A DNA stretch of 64,000 nucleotides from Filomicrobium sp. (GCA_017792465.1 CP051234.1:2420606-2484605); one strand, 5' to 3'. Positions 18,421 through 27,715 are shown, counted from the first letter of the stretch. A program made the numbers and translations. Notes: generated by a model not told the origin, from the letters alone.

Positions 18421-18993
18421 TTATTTCGGAGCGCGCTTTGCGAGAATGCGCTGCAACGTACGCCGGTGCATGTTGAGGCGGCGCGCGGTCTCGGAGACGT
18501 TGCGGTTGCAAAGCTCATAGACGCGCTGAATGTGCTCCCAGCGGACACGGTCGGCCGACATGGGGTTTTCTGGCGGTGCGGCCTTCGAGTTCGGCGGCGC
18601 CAGCAACGCGTCGGTGACTTCGTCGGCATCGGCGGGCTTGGCAAGATAATCGACGGCGCCAAGTTTCACAGCCGTCACAGCCGTCGCGATATTGCCGTAG
18701 CCGGTCAGAACGATCGCGCGCGCATTGGGGCGCAACTTGGCAAGTTCACCGATGATTTCGAGGCCGTTGCCGTCTTCCAGGCGCATGTCAACGATCGCAA
18801 ACGCGGGCGGCTCCTGACGGATCAGGTCCATGCCTTCGGCGACGGTGTCGGCCATGCGCACTTTGAACCCACGCTGTTCCATCGCGCGGCCGAGGCGCTG
18901 CAGAAATGCCTTGTCATCGTCCATGATGACGAGGGACGCATCCTCCGGCAGTTCGTCTTCGCGAAATGAAAGGTCTTCGTTATTATTTTCCAC
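18421..18993 (-). CDS. regA: redox response regulator RegA/ActR/PrrA
   Basis: Response regulator that activates or represses redox-responsive genes for respiration, carbon and nitrogen fixation, 190 aa. I choose GTG 18993 because GGAGG lies nine bases before it; upstream in-frame ATGs overlap or precede that site. The receiver has the acidic trio in VIMDDDKAF, the phosphoacceptor Asp in FAIVDMRLEDGNG, the Thr in VLTGYG and the Lys in YLAKPADADE. A proline-rich linker leads to a FIS-type helix-turn-helix, NVSETARRLNMHRRTLQRIL, which is essentially invariant in RegA. It lies downstream of regB in the same direction with a 179-base gap. Confidence 0.95.
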   Translation of the reverse strand: MENNNEDLSFREDELPEDASLVIMDDDKAFLQRLGRAMEQRGFKVRMADTVAEGMDLIRQEPPAFAIVDMRLEDGNGLEIIGELAKLRPNARAIVLTGYGNIATAVTAVKLGAVDYLAKPADADEVTDALLAPPNSKAAPPENPMSADRVRWEHIQRVYELCNRNVSETARRLNMHRRTLQRILAKRAPK

Positions 18994-19172
18994 GTGTCTC
19001 ATCCTCCAAGGCTGCATCAGCATAATCATTGGGCCGTGCAGGCCAACTCCTTCGTACGTCTAAGCAAATAGCAACGTCCAAGGCGTTGCGAACATTCTAG
19101 GGCATTGGGCCTAGGAAACAACTGCTCTGCGCTTTCTGGCGGCTGCGAAGAAAAATTTACCAACTTTCCAGA

Positions 19173-20678
19173 TCAGCGGCTCCCGAACTGGTGGGCCTGC
19201 CAGCCTTCGGGCTTGGCAAACGCCGATCGCGGCCAAGTCAGGCGGACGCGGGCTCCGCGGTTGGGCGAGCGGCGGTTTTCCAGTTCCAAGGTGGCGCCGG
19301 ACCGCTCCAATAAAGTCTTTGCTATAAAGAACCCAAGACCCAGACCTGAAGCTTCCTTTGAGGCTTTGCCGGAGCTAGCACCGCGCGTCGTGACGTAGGG
19401 GTCACCGATCGAATCAATCAGGTCGGAGGGGAAACCCGGCCCGTCATCGACGATCTCGACGACGACCGCCTCAGCATCCCAGCGCGCCGTGACGTCGACG
19501 TTGAAGCGGGCGAAGTCGACCGCGTTTTCGATGATGTTGCCGAGCCCATAAATAACGCCGGGCTGACGTTGTCCGACGGGCTCGGTCGCCGCCTCGCCGT
19601 CGGCGCCCTCTGCGGGGGCTGCATTGATGCGCAAAACCTTGCCGAGTTCCTGATAGGGGCCGGCGGCATCCTCGATGATCTCGCTAATCGAGACGGCCGA
19701 ATGCATCGGGTCCTGGGCGTCGGGACGGCGCGTCAGTTTTTTCAGGATTTCACGGCAACGATCCGACTGGCTTCTCAGGAGCGCCAAGTCCTCGGCGTTG
19801 GGATGAGACGGTCCCAGTTCGCGTTCGAGTTCTTTGGCGACGAGGTAGATTGTCGACAAGGGCGTCCCCAGTTCATGGGCGGCAGCAGCGGCGAGCCCGT
19901 CGAGGGCGTGAAGCTTCTGCTCGCGCGCCAGAATGAGTTCGGTCGCAGCCAATGCTGCCGACATCTCGCGACCTTCGTATGCGAGGCGGCGAACGTAGAA
20001 GGCGACAAACACCAATCCGCTGCCGACCGCTGTCAGGATTGCGACCTTGTAGAGGATCGGGAGTTCGAAACGGATGCCTGGGTACCAGGGGAGCGGCCAG
20101 TACTGGTAGGTCAGGCCATAGGCGCTGGCGATGGTGATGGCGCTGATCGCAATGGTGTAGCTGACCGGCAAAGTAGCCGCCGAGACAATGCAAGGCGCGA
20201 CCATCAGAAGGACGAACGGGTTGCCGATACCGCCGGTGAAATAGATGAGCGCTGAGAGCTGCAGCATGTCGTAGGTCAGAAGCGACGCCGCGAATGGAGC
20301 GCTGACGCGGTGGCGCGGCGGAAAGCGCACGAGAAGGAAGACGTTCAGCCAGGCCGACAGGGCGACGAGCGCCAGGCAATAGGGCAGCGGAACATCGAAG
20401 CCGAGCCAAAGGGATGTAAACCCGATGGTCACGAGCTGGCCGGCGACCGCGATCCAGCGCAGGCGAATGATGGTCGCCAGGCGCATGCTTTCGGCGCTGA
20501 CGCGGTTGAAGTCTGTTGTCGACGCTAGCTTGTTCAACACCTTCGGGATTCGCTTGCTTGTTCGTTCGCTTGGGACAGCCTGCGCCCATGGCCGCAGAAT
20601 GCGGTGAAACGGGTTTCGCGCCGGAATGTCAAGGTTTTGGGTCGTTTTCGGGTGCCGGCGAAAGGAATGGAAGCCCAT
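19173..20678 (-). CDS. regB: redox sensor histidine kinase RegB/ActS/PrrB
   Basis: Membrane sensor kinase partner of RegA, 501 aa. The ATG at 20678 has an AGGA site six bases upstream, but it gives about 45 residues more than usual before the conserved SAESMRLATIIRLRW, so a later start is possible. About six membrane segments are present. The quinone-binding motif GGIGNPF (149-155) is intact. The H-box is ALDGLAAAAAHELGTPLSTI with His268, and the redox-active Cys is in SDRCREIL (Cys308). The ATPase domain contains NIIENAVDFA, DDGPGFP and GLGLGFFIAKTL. Respiratory redox state is the expected input. Confidence 0.93.
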   Translation of the reverse strand: MGFHSFRRHPKTTQNLDIPARNPFHRILRPWAQAVPSERTSKRIPKVLNKLASTTDFNRVSAESMRLATIIRLRWIAVAGQLVTIGFTSLWLGFDVPLPYCLALVALSAWLNVFLLVRFPPRHRVSAPFAASLLTYDMLQLSALIYFTGGIGNPFVLLMVAPCIVSAATLPVSYTIAISAITIASAYGLTYQYWPLPWYPGIRFELPILYKVAILTAVGSGLVFVAFYVRRLAYEGREMSAALAATELILAREQKLHALDGLAAAAAHELGTPLSTIYLVAKELERELGPSHPNAEDLALLRSQSDRCREILKKLTRRPDAQDPMHSAVSISEIIEDAAGPYQELGKVLRINAAPAEGADGEAATEPVGQRQPGVIYGLGNIIENAVDFARFNVDVTARWDAEAVVVEIVDDGPGFPSDLIDSIGDPYVTTRGASSGKASKEASGLGLGFFIAKTLLERSGATLELENRRSPNRGARVRLTWPRSAFAKPEGWQAHQFGSR

Positions 20679-20905
20679 GCAAATCCTAAAAACAGCGCGG
20701 CGCCGGGATCAGACGAGTGGGGCACCTCGACTCTAACGTGCAAGCGTGTTCCCTCGACAACCCGAATCAGGGCAATCTACCGATCGTGGCATTCTGCCGA
20801 CGTCAACGCTGCCAATGCACACGTGCGTCGAGAGGTCACAGCTTGAGTTTATGAGTTCGGGACTGAGCGTCCAATCCGGACGAACGTGCAAGGGGGAAGC
20901 ACGCC

Positions 20906-22420
20906 GTGCTCTATCAACTGTATGAAATCGGTCATGCCGCAGTCGGGCCTGTTCGGGCGGCAGCTGGGAATTACGAGGCTTTTTTCAAGAATCCGTTCAA
21001 TCCGCTTACACATACGACGCTCGGCCGACACGCTGCGGCCGCCTGCGAAGTGTTCGAGCGGACGACGCGCCGCTACGACAAGCCCAAATTCGGACTTAAG
21101 ACCACATTGGTCGACGGTGAAATCGTCGAAGTCCACGAAGAGGTGGTCTGGCAGCGGCCGTTCTGCCGCCTCGTCAGGTTTGACCGGGATATTCCGCGAG
21201 CGCGCAAGCAGCGCGACAGCAAACTCCTGATCGTCGCGCCGATGTCAGGGCATTTCGCGACGCTCTTGCGCGGAACCGTCGAGCGGTTCCTGCCGGACCA
21301 CGAAGTCTACATCACGGATTGGCAGGATGCGGCGACCGTGCCGCTGAGCGCGGGACACTTCGATCTCGACAGCTATATCGATTACGTCATCGAGATGCTG
21401 ACGCATTTTGGCGGCGACGTTCATCTGTTTGCCGTTTGCCAGCCTGCCGTTCCGGTTCTGGCCGCGGTCGCCTTGATGGAGGACGCCAACAATCCAAACG
21501 TTCCTGCGTCGGTGACGCTGGCCGGCGGCCCCATCGACACCCGCGTCAGCCCGACCGTCGTCAACGAACTGGCGGAAGAAAAAGGCACCGACTGGTTTGC
21601 TGCCAACGTCATCGGCGTTGTGCCATGGACCAATCTTGGATACGGCCGGATGGTCTATCCGGGCTTCCTGCAGTTGACCGGGTTCATGACCATGAACCTC
21701 GACCGGCACATGACGGCCCACAAGGACCTCTTTGTCCATCTCGTCCACGGCGACTGCGACTCGGCTGAGAAACATCGCGAGTTCTATGACGAATACCTGG
21801 CCGTGATGGATCTCACCGCAGAATTCTATCTGCAGACCATCGATACGGTTTTCGTGCGCCATGCGCTTCCGAAAGGTGAGATGACCCACCGCGGCCGCCG
21901 GGTCGATCTCAAAGCTATCCGGCGGGTGCCGATCATGACGATTGAAGGCGAGAAAGACGACATCACGGGCCTTGGCCAGTGTCGGGCCGTTCACGACCTG
22001 ACGAGTGAACTCGCGCCCAGCCTGAAGCTGCATCATGAAGCCAAGGGCGTCGGACACTACGGCATCTTCAACGGTTCGCGGTTCCGCAACGATATCGCGC
22101 CGCGGATCACGCAGTTCATCCACGCAAATGATCCGCGCGCCGAACAGATTGCAGCGGCAAAGGCCATCAAAACTTCGGACGTCAAAGAAGCCTCGCAGGT
22201 GGGTGGTTGCGATGTGTCGGATGTCGCGTTCACGTTTGCTCCGGCCAACGACGCGCAGCCCGACCAGATCGCCGAAATGTTCAAGCTGCAGGGGCTGCCG
22301 ATTGGCACGCACACCCAGGAAGAGGACGACGAGGGGCTGGCGTTCTTCTCGCCGTTCAGATTCTGGGCCCTGGCATCGCAAATGATGATCGAGGGCATCC
22401 TCGGACCCCGCCAAATCTAG
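20906..22420 (+). CDS. phaZ: intracellular polyhydroxybutyrate depolymerase PhaZ
   Basis: Enzyme that mobilises cytoplasmic PHB granules, 504 aa from GTG 20906 with an AGGGGGAAG site. It starts MLYQLYEIGHAAVGPVRAAA, characteristic of the intracellular short-chain PHA depolymerases, which use a Cys nucleophile. Here that is the Cys in HLFAVCQPAVPVLAAV. The His region VGHYGIFNGSRFRNDIAPRI and the Asp in EGEKDDITGLGQC complete the likely triad. The family is usually 400-430 aa. This copy has about 90 extra residues after the HGIF region, ending in a hydrophobic FRFWALASQMMIEGILG that could touch the granule. It is divergent from regB. Confidence 0.92.
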   Translation: MLYQLYEIGHAAVGPVRAAAGNYEAFFKNPFNPLTHTTLGRHAAAACEVFERTTRRYDKPKFGLKTTLVDGEIVEVHEEVVWQRPFCRLVRFDRDIPRARKQRDSKLLIVAPMSGHFATLLRGTVERFLPDHEVYITDWQDAATVPLSAGHFDLDSYIDYVIEMLTHFGGDVHLFAVCQPAVPVLAAVALMEDANNPNVPASVTLAGGPIDTRVSPTVVNELAEEKGTDWFAANVIGVVPWTNLGYGRMVYPGFLQLTGFMTMNLDRHMTAHKDLFVHLVHGDCDSAEKHREFYDEYLAVMDLTAEFYLQTIDTVFVRHALPKGEMTHRGRRVDLKAIRRVPIMTIEGEKDDITGLGQCRAVHDLTSELAPSLKLHHEAKGVGHYGIFNGSRFRNDIAPRITQFIHANDPRAEQIAAAKAIKTSDVKEASQVGGCDVSDVAFTFAPANDAQPDQIAEMFKLQGLPIGTHTQEEDDEGLAFFSPFRFWALASQMMIEGILGPRQI

Positions 22421-22907
22421 AGCAGAAACTCTCGCGGCGATGGGGGCGACCCGTCCCCATCTCAGCCCCCGGCGAATCGTGATTCGGGCCGACCGTCCGC
22501 GTTGCATATCGACCTTGGCAATTTGGGGGCGTGTCAAGAGGTGCTGCGCGGCCACTGTGACGCGCAGGCATCCATAGGTGCTTAATTGCCACCGCCTCAT
22601 AAGTTGCGGTTACGCATAAAATCCAATTGATTTTGCTGAGCTAAATTCCGGTTGCTTAGGCAATTTTGGCCCGGACTTCGTTAACCTTGCGGTTCGGCCA
22701 CACCCCCTGAACTCGGCAATCTTGTTTTTTAAAGCCACTGGCGCGGCCGTCTTCCAGGCTCTACACTTATCGAATTGAAAGGGACTGACGGGGCATGAAC
22801 GGCTAGGAACGAGCGCCATTGATTGTGGTGCATATCCTGGATCGCCTCATGCTCGGTAAGCCCCAATCTCCCACAAAACTCGCGCTCACTTTTGCAAGGT
22901 TTCCCGA
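22421..22907. other. intergenic stretch with two hairpins after phaZ
   Basis: A GC-rich hairpin at 22439-22461 (arms GATGGGG and CCCCATC) lies 18 bases after the phaZ stop and a small one at 22473-22486 (CGAATC/GATTCG). Neither is followed by a T-run, so they are at best weak terminators. The rest, up to the metalloprotease gene, is less GC-rich and holds no gene I can support. Confidence 0.4.
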
Positions 22908-23660
22908 ATGTCCCGGGTTTCAGATGACAAAAAACCTACGTCTCTTGAAGACCCCAGACTGGGTGACCTGGGTGCTCCGGTGGAAGTGCGCCGGCATCCC
23001 AAAGCGCGCCGCCTGACGCTGCGCGTCAGCCGGACCCGCCGCGCCGTCATCGTGACGCTGCCAACGCAATGCGATCTGGGCGAAGCCGGTTCTTTCGTGC
23101 ATCGGCACATCGATTGGGTGCGGGAGCGACTTGGCAACCTGCCCGATCCGGTTCCCTTTGAGCATCGTCAGGTGATGCCGCTTCGGGGCGTGCCGCACAG
23201 GATCGTCTTCGTGCAGCCTCAGCGTGGCAAGGGCGTCGTACATCTGCACAAGCCGGCGCGCGGCTATAAAGAGATCCGCGTCGCCGTCTCCGATGACAAC
23301 GGTCCGCAGCGGTTGCGCAAATGGCTGTTCCAGCAGGCGCGCAAGGATCTCGATGCCCGTATCATCGCGCATGCCGAGCGCCTGCGGGTGCGGCCGAAAA
23401 AATTGACGATCCGCGACCAAACCAGCCGTTGGGGCTCATGCTCATCGACCGGAGCGCTGGCGTTTTCCTGGCGGCTCGTGATGGCGCCGCCGTTCGTTCT
23501 CGATTATGTGGCCGCCCACGAGGTCGCGCATCTTCGCGAAATGAACCACGGTCCGCGCTTCTGGGCGCTTGTCGACGAAGCCGTGCCGCGGATGGAAGAA
23601 GCCAAAACCTGGCTGCAGATCTACGGCATGGATTTGCATCGCTACGGCGTCAGCGACTGA
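22908..23660 (+). CDS. YgjP-like zinc metalloprotease (M48/DUF45 family)
   Basis: 250 aa cytoplasmic protein. The C-terminal half carries the zinc motif HEVAH (204-208) with a third His in EMNHGPRFW (His214), preceded by the family signature RDQTSRWGSCSSTG. The N-terminal half (RRLTLRVSRTRRAVIVTLP) is the beta-rich part common to YgjP proteins. The family is broadly conserved, and its substrate is poorly known; no function beyond metal-dependent hydrolysis is claimed. An AAGG site precedes the start. It is convergent with the downstream PBP gene. Confidence 0.88.
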   Translation: MSRVSDDKKPTSLEDPRLGDLGAPVEVRRHPKARRLTLRVSRTRRAVIVTLPTQCDLGEAGSFVHRHIDWVRERLGNLPDPVPFEHRQVMPLRGVPHRIVFVQPQRGKGVVHLHKPARGYKEIRVAVSDDNGPQRLRKWLFQQARKDLDARIIAHAERLRVRPKKLTIRDQTSRWGSCSSTGALAFSWRLVMAPPFVLDYVAAHEVAHLREMNHGPRFWALVDEAVPRMEEAKTWLQIYGMDLHRYGVSD

Positions 23661-23775
23661 CGGCGGCACCGGTACTTTCCAAATCTGACTGCATCCAATG
23701 GCAACGACGCCGGCCGGCGGCCTACCTCGGCCGTCAGCGGCAGTTTGAACCGACTTGCGCCATTTCGTAGTGGGC

Positions 23776-26073
23776 TTAAGGCTTTGACTGTGAGCCAGCG
23801 CCGAGCGCCATGAACGACGGTCCGGTCTGGCGCGACCTCCGGGCCTTGGCCTGACGTCCCTCGACGCTCTGCAAACGTCTACGAATTGCATCGGCATCGA
23901 AACCGTTCGCATCTGAGACAATCGGCGCCTGGGACGGCTGCTCAGCGGGGACGCCATCCAGAGCGCGGGCGATGAAGTCTTCGCTGATCGCTTGTTGCGG
24001 ATGGCTTGACGATCGACTGGTCAGCACGGAGGCCGATGCGTTTTCGGCGGGAACGTGGGGAGGAAGCTGAGCAGGCTTCTTAGGTGGCTCGACTTTCATT
24101 CTGCGGGGAATGAGCGCCAGGGTTGGCCGAAGCTTTTTTCCTCGCTTGGCGGTCTTTGATCGGCTCGTGGTCTTGGTCTTGGATTCGAACCGGGCTTTGG
24201 TTTTGGTGCGGCCTGCTTTTCCTTCGAAGCGCGCGACGAAGGGTTTGCGTCCTTCGCCGAGCCTTGTTCCTGGACGGGATGTCCCGGGCAGCGGCAGAGG
24301 CTCGAGCGACCGGTGAGCGTCTGCCATGACCTGATGCCAGATTTTGGCCGGTAGGCTGCCGCCGACGACATGGTTCATGGGGCTGCCGTCGTCGTTGCCA
24401 AGCCAGACGCCTGCGGTCATGTGTGCGGTATAGCCGACGAACCAGGCATCGCGGAAACCCTGGCTGGTGCCGGTTTTGCCCGCGGCGGGATGACGATCCA
24501 ATGCCGCTTTGCGCCCGGTTCCGGCGATGAGCGCGGCGTTCAGCATGTCGTTGATCGCACCGACATCGCGAAGTTCGGCGACCTGTTTCGAGCCACCGCT
24601 GGCGTCAGCATAAAGAATGCGCCCCGATGCGCTCTTGATGCGGCGGATGATATGCGGATCGACACGACGGCCGCCGCTGGCAAAGACGCCATATGCGCCG
24701 GTCAACTCAAGCAGCGAGACTTCCGATGTGCCAAGCGCCAGGGACGGGTCCTCGCGCAGCTTCGCATGGATGCCAGCGCGGCGCGCGACATCGGCAACCT
24801 TCGATGGCGTGAACTGCAGGGCAAGGCGTACGGCGACGGTGTTGATCGAGCGGGCGAGGGCTTCACGCAGACTGACATCGCCGCGATAGCTACCGCTGTA
24901 GTTGCGCGGCGACCATCCTTCGACGCTGACGGGCGAGTCTGAGATCATCGTCTCCGGCGTCATGCCACCTTCAAGTGCCGTCAGATAGACGAACGGCTTG
25001 AACGTCGAACCGGGCTGGCGCACCGCTTTGACGGCGCGATTGAATGAGCTTCGGGCATAGTCGGCGCCGCCGGCAATCGCCAGGATGCCGCCAGCATCAT
25101 CGAGTACGACGATGGCGCCCTGCCCCGCTTTCTGTTTGTACCCCTGACTGGCCAGGGTTTCCGATAACGTGCGTTGAGCCAGTTTCTGTAGCGGCAGATC
25201 GATCGAAGTCTCGACGATCAAGGCATCGCGCGAGTCGGCGAGAGGCTTCGGCATCCGGTCGAAAACATAGTCGAGCGCATACTCGATGCCATTGGCAACG
25301 GTAGATGAAGCGGATCTGGCAAATCTGACGGGACGGCTCAGCGCCACTTGAAGCTCTGCTTCGTTGAGGAAGCCGGCTTCGACCATGGCGCGCAAGACAA
25401 CGCGACCGCGCTTGCGGGCTGCAGCTGGATTGGACGATGGCGAATAGCGCGATGGCGCTTTCAGAAGACCGGCGACGATTGCGGCCTCGACAACCGACAA
25501 GGCGCGCGCGGATTTACCGAAATGGCGTTGGGATGCCGCCTCGACGCCATAAGCTCCGGAGCCGAAGTAGACGGTATTGAGATAGAGTTCGAGGATGTCG
25601 CTTTTTTCGAGGCGCATCTCCAGCCAAAGCGCCAGGCTCAGCTCTTCGAACTTGCGCATGATCGTACGCTCAGAAGAGAGGTACATGTTCTTCGCGAGCT
25701 GCTGGGTAATCGTCGATCCGCCTTGCGCATAGCGTCCGGCGCGCAAGTTGGCGAAGGCGGCGCGAAGCAATCCGAAAACGTCGATGCCGGCGTGATCGTA
25801 GAAGCGCCGATCCTCGATGGCGACGACGGCTTCGACCAAGTGCTTCGGCAAGAGGTCAATCGGGATATAGGCGTTCTTGCTGCCGCGTTCGGCGAGCAGG
25901 CTTCCGTCGCGCGCAAGAACCCGCATGACGGGCGCCTGATTTGACTGCAACGAGAGAGGATCGGGAAACTTGATGGAATAGTAGACCATCATTGCACCGA
26001 ACCACGCCACCGCCACGACGGTGCCGGCAACGACCGCTCTCACGAGCATACGTTTGTCGCGGAATGTTTTCAT
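23776..26073 (-). CDS. class A penicillin-binding protein (PBP1A family)
   Basis: Bifunctional peptidoglycan glycosyltransferase/transpeptidase, 765 aa, one N-terminal anchor (VVAGTVVAVAWFGAMMVYY, residues 14-32). The glycosyltransferase motifs are canonical: EDRRFYDHAG (87-96) and GGSTITQQLAKN (118-129), then MEMRLEKSDILELYLN in part. Transpeptidase motifs are STFK in QPGSTFKPF, SIN in ARSINTVAV and KTGTSQGF. The C-terminal 150 residues are a basic, low-complexity tail rich in Lys, Arg, Ser and Pro (for example KTKARFESKTKTTSRSK), probably disordered. This copy has the standard catalytic set, unlike the one at 884-3388. Confidence 0.93.
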   Translation of the reverse strand: MKTFRDKRMLVRAVVAGTVVAVAWFGAMMVYYSIKFPDPLSLQSNQAPVMRVLARDGSLLAERGSKNAYIPIDLLPKHLVEAVVAIEDRRFYDHAGIDVFGLLRAAFANLRAGRYAQGGSTITQQLAKNMYLSSERTIMRKFEELSLALWLEMRLEKSDILELYLNTVYFGSGAYGVEAASQRHFGKSARALSVVEAAIVAGLLKAPSRYSPSSNPAAARKRGRVVLRAMVEAGFLNEAELQVALSRPVRFARSASSTVANGIEYALDYVFDRMPKPLADSRDALIVETSIDLPLQKLAQRTLSETLASQGYKQKAGQGAIVVLDDAGGILAIAGGADYARSSFNRAVKAVRQPGSTFKPFVYLTALEGGMTPETMISDSPVSVEGWSPRNYSGSYRGDVSLREALARSINTVAVRLALQFTPSKVADVARRAGIHAKLREDPSLALGTSEVSLLELTGAYGVFASGGRRVDPHIIRRIKSASGRILYADASGGSKQVAELRDVGAINDMLNAALIAGTGRKAALDRHPAAGKTGTSQGFRDAWFVGYTAHMTAGVWLGNDDGSPMNHVVGGSLPAKIWHQVMADAHRSLEPLPLPGTSRPGTRLGEGRKPFVARFEGKAGRTKTKARFESKTKTTSRSKTAKRGKKLRPTLALIPRRMKVEPPKKPAQLPPHVPAENASASVLTSRSSSHPQQAISEDFIARALDGVPAEQPSQAPIVSDANGFDADAIRRRLQSVEGRQAKARRSRQTGPSFMALGAGSQSKP

Positions 26074-26209
26074 ATCTCGAATGGGCGTGCCGCCATCTAG
26101 GGTTCGAGACAGAGTATTCCGATCGCGGTTAACGCGGCGTTGACTTTTGTATCGCGAACGGTAGGTGCGCTTTGCGGTTCGCGGCGCGGCCTTCGCTCAG
26201 CAGCGCATC

Positions 26210-26572
26210 TTAGACGACGGGCGCGCCCAGACCGTAGCTATAAGGAACCGGACCCGACAGCGCGATGACATCGCCGTCATCGAGGGCGCGCTCCAGATTG
26301 ACCGGAGCCCCGACCAGTCCACGCGTCACGTCGCGACCGTTGCAGAAGACGACGAAGATTTCGTGCGACGGGACTTCGAGCAATTTGACCAAATCGCCGA
26401 CGGTTGCGCCTGCGGGAAGTTCGAGTTGAGAGCGCCAACCGTCAGGCCCGGCGTATTTCTGCAAAGAATTAAACAGGCGCACCTCGATTTGAATAGCGAT
26501 CTGGTCGGCGTTGTCGCCGATGTGCGGTGCAGCCGTTCCCACCTCAAACGAGACTTGATGCGTTGTTGTCAT
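26210..26572 (-). CDS. MoaD/ThiS-like beta-grasp protein, no terminal Gly-Gly
   Basis: 120 aa. The central part reads IEVRLFNSLQKYAG then LPAGATVGDLVKLLEVP, IFVVFCNGRDV and LDDGDVIALSGPV, the order of strands and 'L..G.TV.dLl..L...NG......L.dGD.v.l..pv' pattern of MoaD/ThiS ubiquitin-like proteins. Sulfur-carrier members end in Gly-Gly; this protein ends SYGLGAPVV, so it is unlikely to be activated by adenylation. It lies 30 bases downstream of the truncated haemoglobin on the same strand, so they form an operon. A role with the haemoglobin is an inference. I could not name a family more precisely. Confidence 0.75.
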   Translation of the reverse strand: MTTTHQVSFEVGTAAPHIGDNADQIAIQIEVRLFNSLQKYAGPDGWRSQLELPAGATVGDLVKLLEVPSHEIFVVFCNGRDVTRGLVGAPVNLERALDDGDVIALSGPVPYSYGLGAPVV

Positions 26573-26602
26573 GGTGCGCTCCGTTTGACACTCGAGTTGC
26601 CA

Positions 26603-27094
26603 TTAGCGTGGCCATTGCGGCGGCGAGTTGAATGGATTGCCGAACATGACAAGCCAGAGGCTCGAGGCAATGCGTTCGGCGGCTTCGATGACGAGGGGGG
26701 CGGCGTCGGGATCGAACGTCTCGTTTGCGACGGCACGGAAATGACCAAGCCAGATCTTGAAGTCGTCGCCCTCGACGCCTTGCAATTTCATATGGGCGGG
26801 CACCGGCCGGCCGTGATAGCTGCCGGTCGTCAAGAGGACCGATTCCCAGAACGATTTCATCTTGGCGATATGCTCGGGGCGGCGGCCATCCAGCTCGCCC
26901 GCGAAGATCGGCCCCAGACGTTCATCCTTCCAGACGATCTCGTAGAAGTTGTCGACGAGATCGCTGATCTGCTGGCGCGTGATGGAAGGATGCGCCGGCT
27001 GACGCACGCCCGGCCGCACGGCGAGTTCGCCGCACTCTTCACCATCTGGCGGCGTTGCTTGATTCACATGTTCATCCCGGTTCGACATACGCAT
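26603..27094 (-). CDS. group III truncated haemoglobin
   Basis: Small 2-on-2 haemoglobin, 163 aa, with an N-terminal extension of about 35 residues before the globin fold. Group III marks are VDNFYEIVWKDERLGPIF, HIAKMKSFWESVLLTTG and YHGRPVPAHMKLQG with the proximal His in FKIWLGHFRAVANETF. This group is associated with nitric oxide or oxygen chemistry in many bacteria. The gene faces an NsrR-type regulator across about 95 bases that contain a palindrome, so induction by nitrosative stress is likely. The start could also be the second in-frame ATG at 27088. Confidence 0.9.
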   Translation of the reverse strand: MRMSNRDEHVNQATPPDGEECGELAVRPGVRQPAHPSITRQQISDLVDNFYEIVWKDERLGPIFAGELDGRRPEHIAKMKSFWESVLLTTGSYHGRPVPAHMKLQGVEGDDFKIWLGHFRAVANETFDPDAAPLVIEAAERIASSLWLVMFGNPFNSPPQWPR

Positions 27095-27113
27095 TCCAAT
27101 TCATTCATTTCTT

Positions 27114-27136
27114 GCGCATCTTTTCTTAACATGCGC
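27114..27136. repeat. inverted repeat in the haemoglobin/nsrR intergenic region
   Basis: GCGCAT at 27114-27119 and ATGCGC at 27131-27136 form a perfect inverted pair with an 11-base A/T-rich spacer, lying 20 bases upstream of the haemoglobin start. It could be an operator or part of the promoter region; no regulator consensus was matched with confidence. Confidence 0.45.
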
Positions 27137-27150
27137 AGAATGCTAAAAAC

Positions 27151-27169
27151 AACATCCAATATGAATGTT
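27151..27169. promoter_or_regulatory. candidate NsrR operator
   Basis: AACATCCAA, a central T, then ATGAATGTT: 7 of 9 arm positions are complementary. This resembles the AT-rich AAcATgnATn...ATgTT palindromes bound by NsrR. It lies 20 bases upstream of the nsrR GTG start and about 60 bases from the haemoglobin start, so it could control both directions. The match was judged by eye. Confidence 0.55.
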
Positions 27170-27188
27170 TAATCGAAAGGCCAACACC

Positions 27189-27638
27189 GTGCGCCTCAAC
27201 CGGGCCAGCGACTTTGCACTCAGGATCTTGATCTTGCTGTCGAAATCCGAGGAGGCCTTATCTGTCGAAGCCATTGCCGAAGAGCTGGCCTTGCCGAAAA
27301 GCCATGTCATGAAGATCGTCGCACGGCTGGCATCGGCAGAACTCGTCCTCACACAGCGCGGACGCAGCGGCGGGGTCAAGCTTGAGCCATCCGCCCGCGA
27401 CGTTCCGATCGGCACGGTGGTCCGCGAGATCGAGAACGATTTCGCTGTCGTCGATTGCTTTGCCGAAGGGAACGCGCTTTGCGTGTTCGAGCCGCGTTGC
27501 GGATTGAAGCCGGCGATGCGGGAAGCAACCGAAGCCTTCCTCCAGGTTCTCGATGGCTACCTTTTGAGCGACATCGTCAAGTCGACGCAGCGTCCGAAAT
27601 CTGCGAAGGCGCGCAGCGGAAAGCCGGCAACGCTGTAA
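27189..27638 (+). CDS. nsrR: Rrf2-family regulator, NsrR type (nitric-oxide-responsive iron-sulfur repressor)
   Basis: 149 aa from GTG 27189, with a GAAAGG site; an ATG at 27165 would lie inside the candidate operator and is rejected. The N-terminus MRLNRASDFALRILILLSKS and the winged helix with IAEELALPKSHVMKIVARLA then LVLTQRGRSGGVKL fit Rrf2. Three cysteines, Cys90, Cys98 and Cys104 (VDCFAEGNALCVFEPRC), have the spacing of NsrR's [Fe-S] ligands. NsrR releases DNA when nitric oxide damages its cluster. It is divergent from the truncated haemoglobin. Confidence 0.88.
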   Translation: MRLNRASDFALRILILLSKSEEALSVEAIAEELALPKSHVMKIVARLASAELVLTQRGRSGGVKLEPSARDVPIGTVVREIENDFAVVDCFAEGNALCVFEPRCGLKPAMREATEAFLQVLDGYLLSDIVKSTQRPKSAKARSGKPATL

Positions 27639-27715
27639 TCGGCCGCTTGACTTGCGCTTGGCTTGGCACGTGGCGGGGGAACGCCGCCGGACGATCCATC
27701 GTTCATTGCCAATAC

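Noticed and set aside
21245-22600. 451-aa minus-strand frame opposite phaZ
   Set aside because: Mirror of a GC-rich coding gene; no recognisable domain, and phaZ is well supported.
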